Assembly: GCF_002946835.1 (NCBI RefSeq)
Contig: NZ_CP026652.1
Coordinates: 3,410,001-3,474,000, forward strand
Source of the DNA: Streptomyces dengpaensis
GTDB lineage: Bacteria; Actinomycetota; Actinomycetes; Streptomycetales; Streptomycetaceae
Direction of reading: 5' to 3'
DNA: 64,000 bases
Shown one piece after another: positions 45,145 to 54,650 of the stretch. Both the position numbers and the translations under genes were made by a program. How positions within the stretch are numbered: the stretch's first letter is position 1; every line of letters begins with the position of its first letter. The notes beneath the pieces were generated by a model. It was not told the origin of the DNA. It ran no database searches and saw only the letters and a list, made by a program, of their open reading frames with translations.

Positions 45145-46212
45145 GTGACAGCGCACCGCAAGCCCAGACAGCGCTCACTCGGCGGAAACACGGCCCGCAC
45201 AGCCGCCACGATCGCCCTCACGGGCGCGGCGACGGCGACCGGCCTCGACGGGACCGGGCACGCCGATCCGGGGCTGTCTCCGGCGCAGGTGAAGGCCAAG
45301 GTCGACAAGTTGTACGAGGAGGCGGAGGTCGCCACCGAGAAGTACAACGGCGCCAAGGAGAAGGCCGACAAGACGCGGGAGCGGCTGAACGCACTGCGGG
45401 ACGAGGCGGCGCGCAAGGAGGACCGGCTCAACTCGGCGCGGGAGGCGCTGGGTTCGATAGCCGCGGCCCAGTACCGCAGCGGCGGCCTCGACCCCGCGCT
45501 GCAGCTCGCGCTCTCCGACGATCCCGACCGGTACCTGGACGGAGCCGCGTTCGCCGAACGGGCGGGCATCCGGCAGACGGCGGCCGTGTCCCGCGTACGC
45601 AAACAGCTGCGGGAGATCGAGCGGTTACGCGGCGCCGCGCGCATCGAACTGGCCTCGCTCACGTCACGCCAGGCCGAGCTGAAGCGGCACAAGAAGACGA
45701 TCAGCGGCAAGCTCGACGCGGCACAGCGGCTGCTCACACAGCTCAGCGCCGGCCAGCGCGCGCAGCTCGGGGAGGCGGACGGCGCCGGTCTCGGACAGCG
45801 CGCCTCACGCTCCTCGGCGCGGGACCTGGGCCCGGTGTCGCCGGGCGCCGTCGCGGCCCCCAACTCCCGTGCGGCGACGGCCGTCTCCTACGCCTACGAC
45901 AAGCTCGGCAGCCCCTACGTCTGGGGCGCCACCGGTCCCGACGCCTTCGACTGCTCGGGCCTCTCCCAGGCCGCGTACCGCTCCGCGGGCATCTCCCTGC
46001 CGCGTACGACCTACGCCCAGATCAACGCCGGACGCCGCGTCTCCCGCTCCGAACTCCTCCCCGGCGACCTGGTGTTCTTCTACTCGGGCATCAGCCATGT
46101 GGGCATCTATGTGGGCAACGGCCAGATGATCCACGCCCCGAACCGATCGGCGCCGGTACGGGTGGCACCGATCGACCAGATGCCGTTCGCGGGGGCTACT
46201 CGGGTGGCGTGA
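45145..46212 (+). CDS. NlpC/P60 peptidoglycan hydrolase, TTA-containing paralogue
   Basis: 355 aa from GTG at 45145, 12 nt after GGAAGG (the ATG at 45133 abuts the ribosome site). Same design as the hydrolase at 41954: signal peptide (ATIALTGAATATGLDGTGHA-DP), coiled coil (AQVKAKVDKLYEEAEVATEK), linker, and NlpC/P60 domain with Cys270 in FDCSGL and His318 in SHVGIY followed by IHAPNRS. Codon 161 (45625-45627) is TTA, so translation should depend on the bldA tRNA and be stronger in late growth. It lacks the riboswitch of its paralogue but has a 15-bp hairpin in the leader. Confidence 0.92.
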   Translation: MTAHRKPRQRSLGGNTARTAATIALTGAATATGLDGTGHADPGLSPAQVKAKVDKLYEEAEVATEKYNGAKEKADKTRERLNALRDEAARKEDRLNSAREALGSIAAAQYRSGGLDPALQLALSDDPDRYLDGAAFAERAGIRQTAAVSRVRKQLREIERLRGAARIELASLTSRQAELKRHKKTISGKLDAAQRLLTQLSAGQRAQLGEADGAGLGQRASRSSARDLGPVSPGAVAAPNSRAATAVSYAYDKLGSPYVWGATGPDAFDCSGLSQAAYRSAGISLPRTTYAQINAGRRVSRSELLPGDLVFFYSGISHVGIYVGNGQMIHAPNRSAPVRVAPIDQMPFAGATRVA

Positions 46213-46291
46213 ATTCGTACTCCCCCTGTGCCAGCGTCCCCCGTGCCAGCGTCCCCCGTGTCAGCGGACGTCGCGCAGCGCCGATCGCTGG

Positions 46292-47080
46292 TCAGCCCTG
46301 TTCAGCAGCCTGCCCCAGCCACAGTCGTCGGCCCAGGTCGTCGAGTTCCTCTTTCCGCGCCTCGCACTCGGGGATGGCACGTTTGAGGAGAGTCCAGTAG
46401 TCCGGCCCGTGTCCGGAAACTCTGATGTGTGCCAGCTCGTGAGCGATCACGTAGTCGACAAGGTGGGCAGGCAGCTGGAAGACAGCCCAGTGGAGTGCCA
46501 TCTGCCCGGCTTCCCCCTCTCCCGGCCGGTAGGTTCCCCATCGATTCCCGACATCCCGAACCGTCACGGCGGGTTCGGTGACTTCCATCCGGGCGGCCCA
46601 TGGCTGAAGGCGACCGTTCGACCACCGCAGGCCGGCATTCCTGTACCAGGCGATCAGCTCTCGCCGCGCCCGGCGCGGCTCCGCGGCGACTGCCTTGTCC
46701 ATCCTCAGCCGCCCCGCCACGAGCCGCACCGGAGTCCCGCCCACATCCACAAGGAGCAGCCGGTACTCACGCCCCAGATAACGAAAGCTCTCGCCGTCTC
46801 TGAACTCGCGTACCGGATGAGCTGGACGGTGCCGGTCACGCAGCCGGAGCTTGGACTCGATCCAAGCCCGGCTCTGCCGTACGAAGGTCTCGGCCCTCGC
46901 CGCCTCACAGCTCACAGGCGCGCGCAAGGTAAGCGTGCCGTCCCGCTCGACCGTGAGACCTAGCCGCTTGCGCCGGGCACTCACCGCCACCAGGAGTTCT
47001 CTGCCGTCCACCATGAGCGCCTGACCGTCGACGAGCGGAGGACGGTCAGTGTTGTCGGACGGCAGGACAGAGGCTGGCAC
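46292..47080 (-). CDS. YgjP-type zinc metalloprotease (M48/DUF45) linked to HsdR
   Basis: 262 aa from GTG at 47080. Zinc site His214-Glu-Leu-Ala-His218 (AHELAHIRV) with a third histidine at 224 (SGHGPDYW), and NRWGTYRP upstream, all typical of the YgjP/WLM-like DUF45 family. The gene starts 5 bp after the hsdR stop on the same strand, so it is co-transcribed with the restriction subunit; DUF45 genes are often found next to type I R genes. Its role there is not known; proteolytic control of HsdR is a possible inference. Confidence 0.88.
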   Translation of the reverse strand: MPASVLPSDNTDRPPLVDGQALMVDGRELLVAVSARRKRLGLTVERDGTLTLRAPVSCEAARAETFVRQSRAWIESKLRLRDRHRPAHPVREFRDGESFRYLGREYRLLLVDVGGTPVRLVAGRLRMDKAVAAEPRRARRELIAWYRNAGLRWSNGRLQPWAARMEVTEPAVTVRDVGNRWGTYRPGEGEAGQMALHWAVFQLPAHLVDYVIAHELAHIRVSGHGPDYWTLLKRAIPECEARKEELDDLGRRLWLGQAAEQG

Positions 47081-47085
47081 GCCCC

Positions 47086-50000
47086 CTATTGTCCCCGCCC
47101 CTGCGCGCGGAACGCGGCGGCATGCTGCTGTACGTATCCTGCGATCGCGTTGGACAGGTCACGCAAAGGCTGTCGTTCGCGGTCCCGGGGCTTCAGTCCC
47201 GCCTCGCGCAGCCCATGCCAGATGGCGATCCGGAGATCGCCCAGGCTGGACTCGTTGGCGGACCAGGACGCCCGGTTCACATGCCGGGAGATGAGCGCGG
47301 TGAGATCGACGGTCAGCCGACGAAGAAACTCCTGGTCGGGCTGATCGAAGGCAGGCTGCTCGGACAACTGCTCCGAGAGCTTGGTGTACAGACGCTGCTC
47401 GACAGGACTCAGATCGGCCACGGCCGGATCGGTTTGCTCCGCCTTCTGCGCCCTTTCAATGAGCGGCCCGATGCGCTTCTTGATCTCGTCCCAGCGGCCC
47501 TCGCACTCGTCGAGGATCTCCTGGAGCTCCTGCGAGAGGGTCCGGTAGACCGGGCGGTCCTCCTGCTCCAGCCGCTCCTCCAAGTGGTAGCGGAGAGCTT
47601 GTACCTGCTCCGCCGCCGACTCCCGGACATCCGGGATGCCGCCCACGAACTCTCCGAAGTCCGGCGCGAGGATGGACACCGGCGCGATCACCTGCGTCAG
47701 CTCGGGCAGTTCGAGGTGATCGGCGATCATCGCTCGCACCTTCCGGCCGTACGCGCGCACGGCGAACTGGCCGCCGGTGTCGTCCCGGTAGTGCCGACGC
47801 ACCCGCCTCTGCAGCACGGCCCACTGTCGTGCGTTGGGGATCTGCTTCAGCGCCGCCTCGTGCGGAAGTACACGTTCCAGCGCACCCAGGAACACACCCA
47901 GCTTCGTGTCGAAGTCGGCCCGAGCAGCCTGGTCGCCCAGCGCCCACAGAGCGCTGGTGACGCCCTCGGCCGTGTCCAGACCCCCGATCCTGAGCCCGTC
48001 CAGGAACCCCTGCACCTCGGAAGCCGCCGCCTCGAGATCCGGCACCTCGCTGGACAGACGGCGCACAGCGCTCAGCGCGGGCCCGTCGCCCTTGTACGCG
48101 GGCAGGGTCACGGCGAGGTTGTTCAGCACACCGTAGTAGTCCACGACCCGGCCCTCCTCCTTCCCGTTGCGCGGCCGGTTGACGCGAGCGATGGCCTGCA
48201 GCAGCTCGGCGTCCTGGATGGGCCGGTCCAGGTAGAGGGCCTGCTCAATGGGCGCGTCGAACCCGGTCAGGAGCATCGACTTCACGATGAGGAAGGCGAT
48301 CGGCCGGTGCTCCTCGGAAGCCACCGGACGGGGGTGGACCGCATGGCCCGAGGAGCCTCCAGGGACGGGATCACTCCACGGGTTCATGCTGATGGTCATG
48401 CCGCCGGGCACAGGATCCTGCTCCAGCGGATGGTCCACCATCCAGGGGTTGTCCTTCGGCAGCTCCGGGAACGGCTCCAGGAACCGGTCGACGTGCTCCT
48501 GCTGCCGCTGCGGGTCCGTCCACTCCTGCCACAGACCGCTCTTCTGCTCGTTCCCGGCGGAGATCACCGGTACGAACTCGATGCGGCGCAGCAGTTCCTG
48601 ATAGTGCCACGCTCGCAGCAGCACCAGCTCGTCCCAGGTGTAGTCCTTGAGGTCCTTGTCACGCAGCATCGCTGGATCGAAGGCCCGTACCTTGGCGAGG
48701 AGTTCGGCGCGTGCGTCGTTCAGCATGTGCCGGTAGAGCACGGCTGCGCGACGGCTGACGGCCGCCACCTGGGCCTTGAAACCTCCGGTCAGCGGCCCGG
48801 TGACGTAGTGCTCCAGCATGTCGACGGCCTTGCGCCGGATGATGGGGAGGGACTCGGCGACATCGCGGCTGGTTGGCTTCAGCCCTTTTCGGACCTTGGT
48901 CTTGTCCTCATCGCTCAACGTGGCGATGAGGTCTTCGAACTTGTAGTTGATCCCCCGCTCGTCCTTCACGTTCGCGGGCCCGGCCCGCCCTTCGTAGCGG
49001 ACGGGCACGACCACCTTGTCCCGCTCCGCCTCGTCCATGAGGTAGGCGTCGAGGAATTTGTCGTCCGGCTCAAGACCGAAGATCCGCCCGGTGTCGGTCA
49101 GCTTGCCCTTCATGATCGGCGTGCCCGTGAAGCCGATACGCGCGGCGTTCGGCACCGCGTCCCGCAGGCATGCGTGCAGCACGGAACTGTGTGAGCGGTG
49201 TGCCTCGTCGACGAGTACCAGCACGTACGGCGAAGTGCTGCACTCGCTGAACCGCCGCCTGACCTCGTCGATGACGCCCTCGTCCGGCGTCGGGTCCGCG
49301 GCCTCCGCGGCGGACTCGCCCTCGGCGATGCGCTCCTGCGCCACCACGAACTCGACGTTCGGATCCCGGTCGTCGTTCGCCGTCTCGCCGACGAGTCCGG
49401 GAATGCGCCCCAGGTATTTCTGGATCATCGCGAAGATCACCGCGCGCCCACCGGGCTTGCCGGCCCGGCTGAGCATCCCCTCCACGTCCGCCTGCGACTT
49501 CGCGATCCGCACGGGGCGACCGCTGACGCGCACCGCGGCCGATAGTTGCCGTTCGAGCTGCTTGCGGTCGGTCACGACGAGGAGGGTGAACCGGTTCAGT
49601 TCCGGGTCCCGGCTGCTCTGCAGCCGCCGCGCGAGGAAAGCCATGGTGAGACTCTTGCCGGAGCCCTGTGTGTGCCAGATGACACCGCCGCGTTCGTCGT
49701 CCTCCGCCGCCGGGTCGAGTCGGGTGCGCCCGGTCCGCAACTTGGCCACGATCTTCTCGACGGCCCGGTACTGCTGATGCCGGCACACCGCCTTCACGGT
49801 CAGCGGCGGCTCGCCCTCCTTGGTCTTCACCGGCATCTCGAAGACGTAGTGCCGCATGACGTTCAGCAGGTTGCGCGGCTTGAGGACGATGGCGGCGAGC
49901 TTGTGCTGGTCGGTCAGCTTCCGCCCGTCCGCGAGCAGCCGTTTTCCGTTGTCCTGCCGGGTAGCCTGAAGCGCGCGCGTCAGCGCCGCGTCGTCCTCGT

Positions 50001-50766
50001 AGTCAGGAGTGACACTGCGCCAGGCCGCAAAGTGCTCCTCGGTCGACGTGATGGTGCCCAGGGCCGCGTTGTCCCCACTGGCGGCGACGAGCAGTTGTAC
50101 GGACGCGAACAGTTCCGGCACGCCGCTCGGCCGATCGTGCGGCGCCCGGACGTCGTCGTCCAGCGGCTCCCCGCAGTAGGCCCGCAGATCACGGATCGCC
50201 TTCCCGACCGGGTCCTTGACGTCGGGACTCTTGCACTCGATGACAACTACGGGGATTCCGTTCACGAACAGAACGAGGTCGAGGACCACGCCCTTGCCAT
50301 CGGCGGCACGCACCCTGAGCTGGTCGACGACGAGGAACTCGTTCCGCTGCAGAATCTCGGCGTCGTCAAGCCCCTCCAACTCCCAGTCCACGTACTGCAC
50401 ATGAACGGTCTTGCCCTGATGGCGGACCTCGTGTCCGGTCGCGGGCGTGCCGCTGAGCAGCAGACTCGTCACATCGCTGTTGACGTCCTTCAGCTTCTTC
50501 GTGGCGACGTTCCGGGCCGCTCTGCGCAGCGCGTCGACAGCACTGTCGACGTCCGCCGACCCCATCCATGCCTCACCGGTACCCGTGACGCGGTTGAGCC
50601 GCTGGATCGCCGAGCCAAGGCGTCGGGTGAGCAGGACATCGCCGTACGCACGGTTGTCATCGGGGCCGGAAAGCTCCGGCCCGTGGATGTGCCGCCACCC
50701 CATCGCCTTCAACTGCTCGACGAACGGGCGCTCCACCTCATCCAGTTCGACCGTGCCCCGTGCCAT
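47086..50766 (-). CDS. hsdR: Type I restriction endonuclease subunit R
   Basis: 1226 aa from ATG at 50766. The N-terminal nuclease has D163 in VLDLVLFVNG and E177-C-K179 in VVIECKSPD, the PD-(D/E)xK core. The translocase has Walker A HTQGSGKS (about 360), VVTDRKQLERQL, VDEAHRSH (about 520), FTGTPIMKG, MLLTGFDAP and QAIARVNRP. The helical C-terminus (from about 1000) is the assembly domain. It cuts unmodified DNA after ATP-driven translocation together with the M and S activities, here fused in the protein at 56851-60237. The M-S gene is on the same strand but 6 kb upstream, unlike a normal hsdRMS operon. Confidence 0.96.
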   Translation of the reverse strand: MARGTVELDEVERPFVEQLKAMGWRHIHGPELSGPDDNRAYGDVLLTRRLGSAIQRLNRVTGTGEAWMGSADVDSAVDALRRAARNVATKKLKDVNSDVTSLLLSGTPATGHEVRHQGKTVHVQYVDWELEGLDDAEILQRNEFLVVDQLRVRAADGKGVVLDLVLFVNGIPVVVIECKSPDVKDPVGKAIRDLRAYCGEPLDDDVRAPHDRPSGVPELFASVQLLVAASGDNAALGTITSTEEHFAAWRSVTPDYEDDAALTRALQATRQDNGKRLLADGRKLTDQHKLAAIVLKPRNLLNVMRHYVFEMPVKTKEGEPPLTVKAVCRHQQYRAVEKIVAKLRTGRTRLDPAAEDDERGGVIWHTQGSGKSLTMAFLARRLQSSRDPELNRFTLLVVTDRKQLERQLSAAVRVSGRPVRIAKSQADVEGMLSRAGKPGGRAVIFAMIQKYLGRIPGLVGETANDDRDPNVEFVVAQERIAEGESAAEAADPTPDEGVIDEVRRRFSECSTSPYVLVLVDEAHRSHSSVLHACLRDAVPNAARIGFTGTPIMKGKLTDTGRIFGLEPDDKFLDAYLMDEAERDKVVVPVRYEGRAGPANVKDERGINYKFEDLIATLSDEDKTKVRKGLKPTSRDVAESLPIIRRKAVDMLEHYVTGPLTGGFKAQVAAVSRRAAVLYRHMLNDARAELLAKVRAFDPAMLRDKDLKDYTWDELVLLRAWHYQELLRRIEFVPVISAGNEQKSGLWQEWTDPQRQQEHVDRFLEPFPELPKDNPWMVDHPLEQDPVPGGMTISMNPWSDPVPGGSSGHAVHPRPVASEEHRPIAFLIVKSMLLTGFDAPIEQALYLDRPIQDAELLQAIARVNRPRNGKEEGRVVDYYGVLNNLAVTLPAYKGDGPALSAVRRLSSEVPDLEAAASEVQGFLDGLRIGGLDTAEGVTSALWALGDQAARADFDTKLGVFLGALERVLPHEAALKQIPNARQWAVLQRRVRRHYRDDTGGQFAVRAYGRKVRAMIADHLELPELTQVIAPVSILAPDFGEFVGGIPDVRESAAEQVQALRYHLEERLEQEDRPVYRTLSQELQEILDECEGRWDEIKKRIGPLIERAQKAEQTDPAVADLSPVEQRLYTKLSEQLSEQPAFDQPDQEFLRRLTVDLTALISRHVNRASWSANESSLGDLRIAIWHGLREAGLKPRDRERQPLRDLSNAIAGYVQQHAAAFRAQGRGQ

Positions 50767-50938
50767 GCGTACGCGCCTCTCCCCGTGTGCTGCCTGGCCC
50801 CGGCCAACCGTTCTGGCCGTTGTTCTATTCTGCGGCAGGCGGGGTAAAAGTGGGGCGGGGACCGGCAGTTCAAGCCATCGGCAGGTCCGAAGGGACAGGT
50901 CTAACAGGTCCAGCCGCGCGCCGCGACGACCGCGCACG

Positions 50939-51319
50939 TCATGCTGTCAAGGGAAGCACCGGCACGCCGAAACCGCGGTACTCCCCGGGCTCTGTGGTGG
51001 CAACCTCCCAGCCGGTCGCCATGCTCACGGCGGCCACCTGGACGACTGCCCAGCCCTGTGCGGGGAAGGCAGCGGCTGCGATACGCCCCATGGTGTCGGC
51101 GACGATCCGGTCGACCGACGCCACCTCCACGGCGGGAAGCCGGGCAAGGTGCGCCGACACACCGGGGCGGTTCCTCGTGGCCTCGGCCAGACTGAGAGCC
51201 GGAACGACCAACGTGTACAGCGGATCCTCGTGCGCCGCCACGACGAACCCGGACAGCACGCGATGCCCTCGTCCCAGGGCAAGGAGACCGTGATGGTCCA
51301 GGATGACGCCGTCGCTCAC
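50939..51319 (-). CDS. PIN-domain toxin
   Basis: 126 aa from GTG at 51319, overlapping the antitoxin stop (GTGA). The fold pattern fits PIN ribonucleases: first acidic residue in VILDHHGLLALG, glutamate in SLAEATR, and Asp in VASVDRIVADTMGRIA; the last acidic site is less clear (WEVATTEPG), so the active site may be reduced. Toxins of this VapC-like kind cut RNA and are held by a DNA-binding partner, encoded just upstream. Confidence 0.78.
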   Translation of the reverse strand: MSDGVILDHHGLLALGRGHRVLSGFVVAAHEDPLYTLVVPALSLAEATRNRPGVSAHLARLPAVEVASVDRIVADTMGRIAAAAFPAQGWAVVQVAAVSMATGWEVATTEPGEYRGFGVPVLPLTA

Positions 51320-51624
51320 GCCGCCGCACCTTTGCGGCGGGCTTCGGTACGGGCCTTGCTCGCGGCCAGCATGCCGCGCGCCTCGACGAGCTCCTCGTCC
51401 GTCAGCGCCTGCCCGCCCAGCAAGGTCTCCTCGACGTACTCCCTTGCCTGTTCGGCGCGCCGTGCGCGCTCTACACGGCTCCGCAGGGTCTCGTTGATCA
51501 CGGCGGAGATCGATGTCGCCTGGCCTGCGTCGACGAGCCGTTGCAGCTCTTCGAGCACGTCGGGGTCGAGAGTGACGGAGATGGGCTTCTTGGCGGCCAT
51601 GATGCGAGGGTATCGCATGGTCAT
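51316..51624 (-). CDS. Ribbon-helix-helix antitoxin
   Basis: 102 aa from ATG at 51624, chosen because AGGAG lies 8 nt upstream; ATG at 51600 has none. ISVTLDPDVLEELQRLVDAG and SISAVINETLRSRVERA form a ribbon-helix-helix with the DNA-contacting strand; the C-terminal tail (ALTDEELVEARGML) is the likely toxin-binding part. It heads a two-gene toxin-antitoxin operon and should repress it. The position 172 bp upstream of hsdR hints that it may stabilise the island. Confidence 0.8.
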   Translation of the reverse strand: MTMRYPRIMAAKKPISVTLDPDVLEELQRLVDAGQATSISAVINETLRSRVERARRAEQAREYVEETLLGGQALTDEELVEARGMLAASKARTEARRKGAAA

Positions 51625-51635
51625 GCGGGAGACTC

Positions 51636-51914
51636 CTACTGCACGTGATGCATCGCCCCGCGGATCTGTGCGGCGCGGGCGTGCACATCCGTCCGCGGCA
51701 GCACGGGCGGGGGTTCGGCCGTACCGCCGCCCCGGCACCCACGGCAGAGTCCGCCGGGAAGGGCCTCCGGGCGGCCGGGGACGCGGCACTCGGTGCACTC
51801 CATCAGCATGCGGGGCGCCCGGCTTGTCGGTGCGGGCAGCTCGGGCGGCATCCTGTCGCGCAACCGCCGCTGCAGGAGGGCGCGGGGTATGGAGCTGCTG
51901 CCGCTGAAGGGCAC
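51636..51914 (-). pseudogene. Truncated zinc-ribbon protein next to the insertion element
   Basis: The last about 85 residues of a frame read IPRALLQRRLRDRMPPELP, then MECTECRVPGRPEALPGGLC and RGCRGG, giving a C-x2-C ... C-x2-C zinc ribbon, then a short basic tail. This fits the 3' end of DNA-binding proteins of Streptomyces integrative elements. Upstream the frame dissolves into the flank of the TnpB element, so the 5' part is missing; I read it as a remnant cut by the insertion. A small intact zinc-ribbon gene starting at an internal ATG is the alternative. Confidence 0.5.
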
Positions 51915-53810
51915 TCAAGTGTGTTCTGGTGAGCAGGAGCGAGGGCCGGTGGTTGGTGTCGTATCGCACGTTGCAGCCTTTGCATCGCCTCTTCAGGACG
52001 GGAACAGATGTCCTCGTGTCGAATGCGTGACCTTCGCTGGCCGGGTTCGTTGGATGTGGTGACGGGGATCTGACTTTCGGGTGGAGCCGGGCGGGGGTGA
52101 ACGGGGTGGGCGCGCTGCGGGAAATGGCGGAGCCGTTCGTCGCGTCCGGCCCGACCGGTGTGGCGGTCCATACCCGGCTCAAGCACCTGACGTCCGGGGA
52201 CGAGGAGGTGCTGCGCCTGGTCGGTGCGCATCTGGGCGCGCTCGCCTCGAAGGACCTCAAGTCGCGCTGCCGGGAAGGCCTGGAGCACACTGCCGACGCC
52301 TGGGCGGTACGCAAGCGGGAGCTGACGGCGGTCTCGTCGTCGCGCTGGGCCGGAGCGATCACGAAGGCGTCGCACGACCAGTGGGCGCTGGCCCGGCGTG
52401 GCCAGCTGGCGCACATCCAGAACCTGGAAGCGGGCATCCGCACCATCGCGCGGCGGTTGTCCCTGCCCGTCGGGCAGAAGGGCTCCAAGGAGGCACCCGG
52501 GGGTTACCGGTCCCGGCAGGAGTGGCACGCCAAGGCCCGTCGCCTGCATGTGCTGGAGGACCGGCTGGCCGCCGAGCGGGCCGACCGTGAGGCCGGAGTC
52601 GTGCATGTCGTGCGCGGCGGCAAGCGGCTGGCCCGTACCCGGCACCACCTGGACGCCGCCCAGCTCACCAAGACCCAGTGGCGCCGACGGTGGGAGGCCG
52701 AACGCTGGTTCTGCCAGGCCGATGGAGAGTCCGGGAAGCGGTACGGCAACGAGACCATCCGCGTCAGCCCCGACGGCGAAGTGAGCATCAAGCTGCCCGC
52801 ACCGCTCAGGCATCTGGCGAACGCCCCGCACGGCCGGTACGTACCCGCCAGCCGCGTCACATTCCCCCACCGGGGACAGGAGTGGGCAGACCGCATCGCC
52901 ACCAACCGGGCCGTCGCCTACCGCATCCACCACGACACAGACCGGGACCGCTGGTACCTGACCGCCTCCTGGCAGATCCCGCCCACCCCAACCATCCCGC
53001 TGGATGCCGCGCTCGGCCAGGGCGTGATCGGTGTGGACACCAACGCCGACCACCTCGCCGCCTGGCGCCTGGATGTCCACGGCAACCCGACCGGCACCCC
53101 GCGCCGCTTCTTCTACGACCTGTCCGGAACCGCGCAGCATCGCGACGCCCAGGTACGGCACGCCCTCACCCGGCTGCTGCACTGGGCCACAGCCTGTGGC
53201 GTGAAGGCGATCGCCGTCGAGGACCTGGACTTCGGCGCGGAGAAGACCCGCGAGAAACACGGACGCAAGAAGCGGTTCCGCCGGCTCATCTCCGGCATGC
53301 CCACCGGCCGGCTCCGCGCCCGGCTGACCTCGATGGCCGACCAGACGGGCATCGCGGTCATCGCCGTGGACCCGGCCTACACCAGCCGCTGGGGCGCCCA
53401 GCACTGGCAAAAACCCCTCTGCAGCACAACCAGGAAGACCACTCGCCACGACGCGGCCGCCGTGGCGATCGGACGGCGCGCCCAGGGATATCCGATCCGG
53501 CGACGGACGGCACCGCCCCCGCACGACCAGAGTGATCGTGCGGGGCATCGGACCGTCCAGGCCAGACGGGGCAACCCCGGGCGTGAGGAAACCCGCCCCC
53601 GCATCCCCGGACCACGGACACGATCCGTGCGCGCCGGATGCGGAGCGAACGCGGGCGACCAGTGTGCCCAACACCGTTCGGGGCACACGGCTGAGCACCG
53701 GTCCTGGAAACAGGAACCCACTCCCGCTCAGTCTTTAGGAACGGTCGTTTGTTGCTGCGAACGCTAGACGTTCGCCACGGCGCGTCGCAAGCCGATCACA
53801 AAAAGTTATG
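51915..53810 (+). mobile_element. IS200/IS605-like element carrying only a TnpB-related gene (ends not resolved)
   Basis: The TnpB-related gene is flanked by 180 bp (left) and about 45 bp or more (right) of non-coding sequence, with no TnpA transposase and no terminal inverted repeats, as expected for this class. The left edge is set where the truncated zinc-ribbon frame stops making sense; the right edge is a guess near the AAAAAGTTATG at 53800-53810. Confidence 0.5.
52097..53767 (+). CDS. tnpB: TnpB-related RuvC-like nuclease, zinc ribbon apparently lost
   Basis: 556 aa from GTG at 52097. RuvC-like acidic residues: D314 in VIGVDTNADHL, E375 in IAVEDLDFG, D452 in RHDAAAVAIGRRAQG. Between E375 and D452 the usual four-cysteine ribbon (SxxCSxCGH...) is replaced by DPAYTSRWGAQHWQ followed by a single Cys. 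The N-terminal about 300 residues are longer than in typical TnpB. The last about 90 residues are Arg/Pro-rich and may be translated non-coding end sequence. TnpB proteins are RNA-guided nucleases whose guide RNA overlaps the 3' end of the gene; whether this one is active is unknown. Confidence 0.82.
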   Translation: MNGVGALREMAEPFVASGPTGVAVHTRLKHLTSGDEEVLRLVGAHLGALASKDLKSRCREGLEHTADAWAVRKRELTAVSSSRWAGAITKASHDQWALARRGQLAHIQNLEAGIRTIARRLSLPVGQKGSKEAPGGYRSRQEWHAKARRLHVLEDRLAAERADREAGVVHVVRGGKRLARTRHHLDAAQLTKTQWRRRWEAERWFCQADGESGKRYGNETIRVSPDGEVSIKLPAPLRHLANAPHGRYVPASRVTFPHRGQEWADRIATNRAVAYRIHHDTDRDRWYLTASWQIPPTPTIPLDAALGQGVIGVDTNADHLAAWRLDVHGNPTGTPRRFFYDLSGTAQHRDAQVRHALTRLLHWATACGVKAIAVEDLDFGAEKTREKHGRKKRFRRLISGMPTGRLRARLTSMADQTGIAVIAVDPAYTSRWGAQHWQKPLCSTTRKTTRHDAAAVAIGRRAQGYPIRRRTAPPPHDQSDRAGHRTVQARRGNPGREETRPRIPGPRTRSVRAGCGANAGDQCAQHRSGHTAEHRSWKQEPTPAQSLGTVVCCCER

Positions 53811-54650
53811 TGCGCAGGTGTGCGCGGGGGTTGGGAGGGAGGGTGGGTTCAACCAACCACCCAATCCTCACAAACAGAGCTCGGCTCTCTGGACACGAAG
53901 CCCGGGGCTCAGTGCGCTGCGGTAAACAGAACCCCTGCTCGATGCGCAGGGCTTTCTTCCCGTTCGGGGCGTGATCGCGAAAGGGTAGGGGCAGGCGGCG
54001 GACGGTTGTTGTCGACTCCAGAGGGTGCAATGCCGAGTGGGGTCGGCTGCGTCCTGGACCGGGGGGCGAAGGGCGCACTCGCACCTCGCCTGCACGCAGG
54101 GTCGGCTGGGCGGCTACGGTCCGTGGGTGGCGCGCGGCAGGTAAGTGGCGGCACGCCGATTGGACTCAGCGTCCTGCGGCCGACGGGGCGCAGCGGCGCG
54201 GCGGGCTGCACAGGCCCACAATCCACCTGTCACACCAGTCCCACCCATCACGCCTCAAGAGGGTGACCGAGGCCAATTGCTCATTCTGTCTCACGCCACG
54301 GCAGGAAACCCCAGGTGAGTCACGTAGTTGGTGAGACGAATTTCCCAATTGCCATCCGCCAGGAGGTAGAAGAGCCCGCTCGGATACCGGCGCAGCCGGA
54401 GCCCGGCGCGATCGCCCCGAACTGGTGGACGTGGCAGTCGCACTCCGGGGGGAGCGGAGGGACTCGCCGACGGCGTCGGTGCTGAACTGGCGTGGCGACG
54501 GGCGAGATCGGCCGACTTCAACCGCGTTGCCGCCGAGGGGCCCGTTCCTTCATGCTCATCCCGCAGATAGCACCCGTGTCCAAACGATCACCCACTGCGG
54601 ACTCCTCGAACACCCCTCGGTTGGCCACAACGGACTCAAGCGCCGACGTG
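53768..54650. other. Non-coding or decayed region right of the insertion element
   Basis: 883 bp in which no frame has convincing codon use. The end of a minus-strand frame at 54291-54420 (RRYPSGLFYLLADGNWEIRL) looks protein-like and could be a gene fragment, but I cannot name it. GC content is lower and uneven, in keeping with island DNA. Confidence 0.45.

Noticed and set aside
51803..53698. A 631-codon minus-strand frame opposite tnpB
   Set aside because: Shadow of the tnpB gene; the plus strand carries the RuvC motifs.
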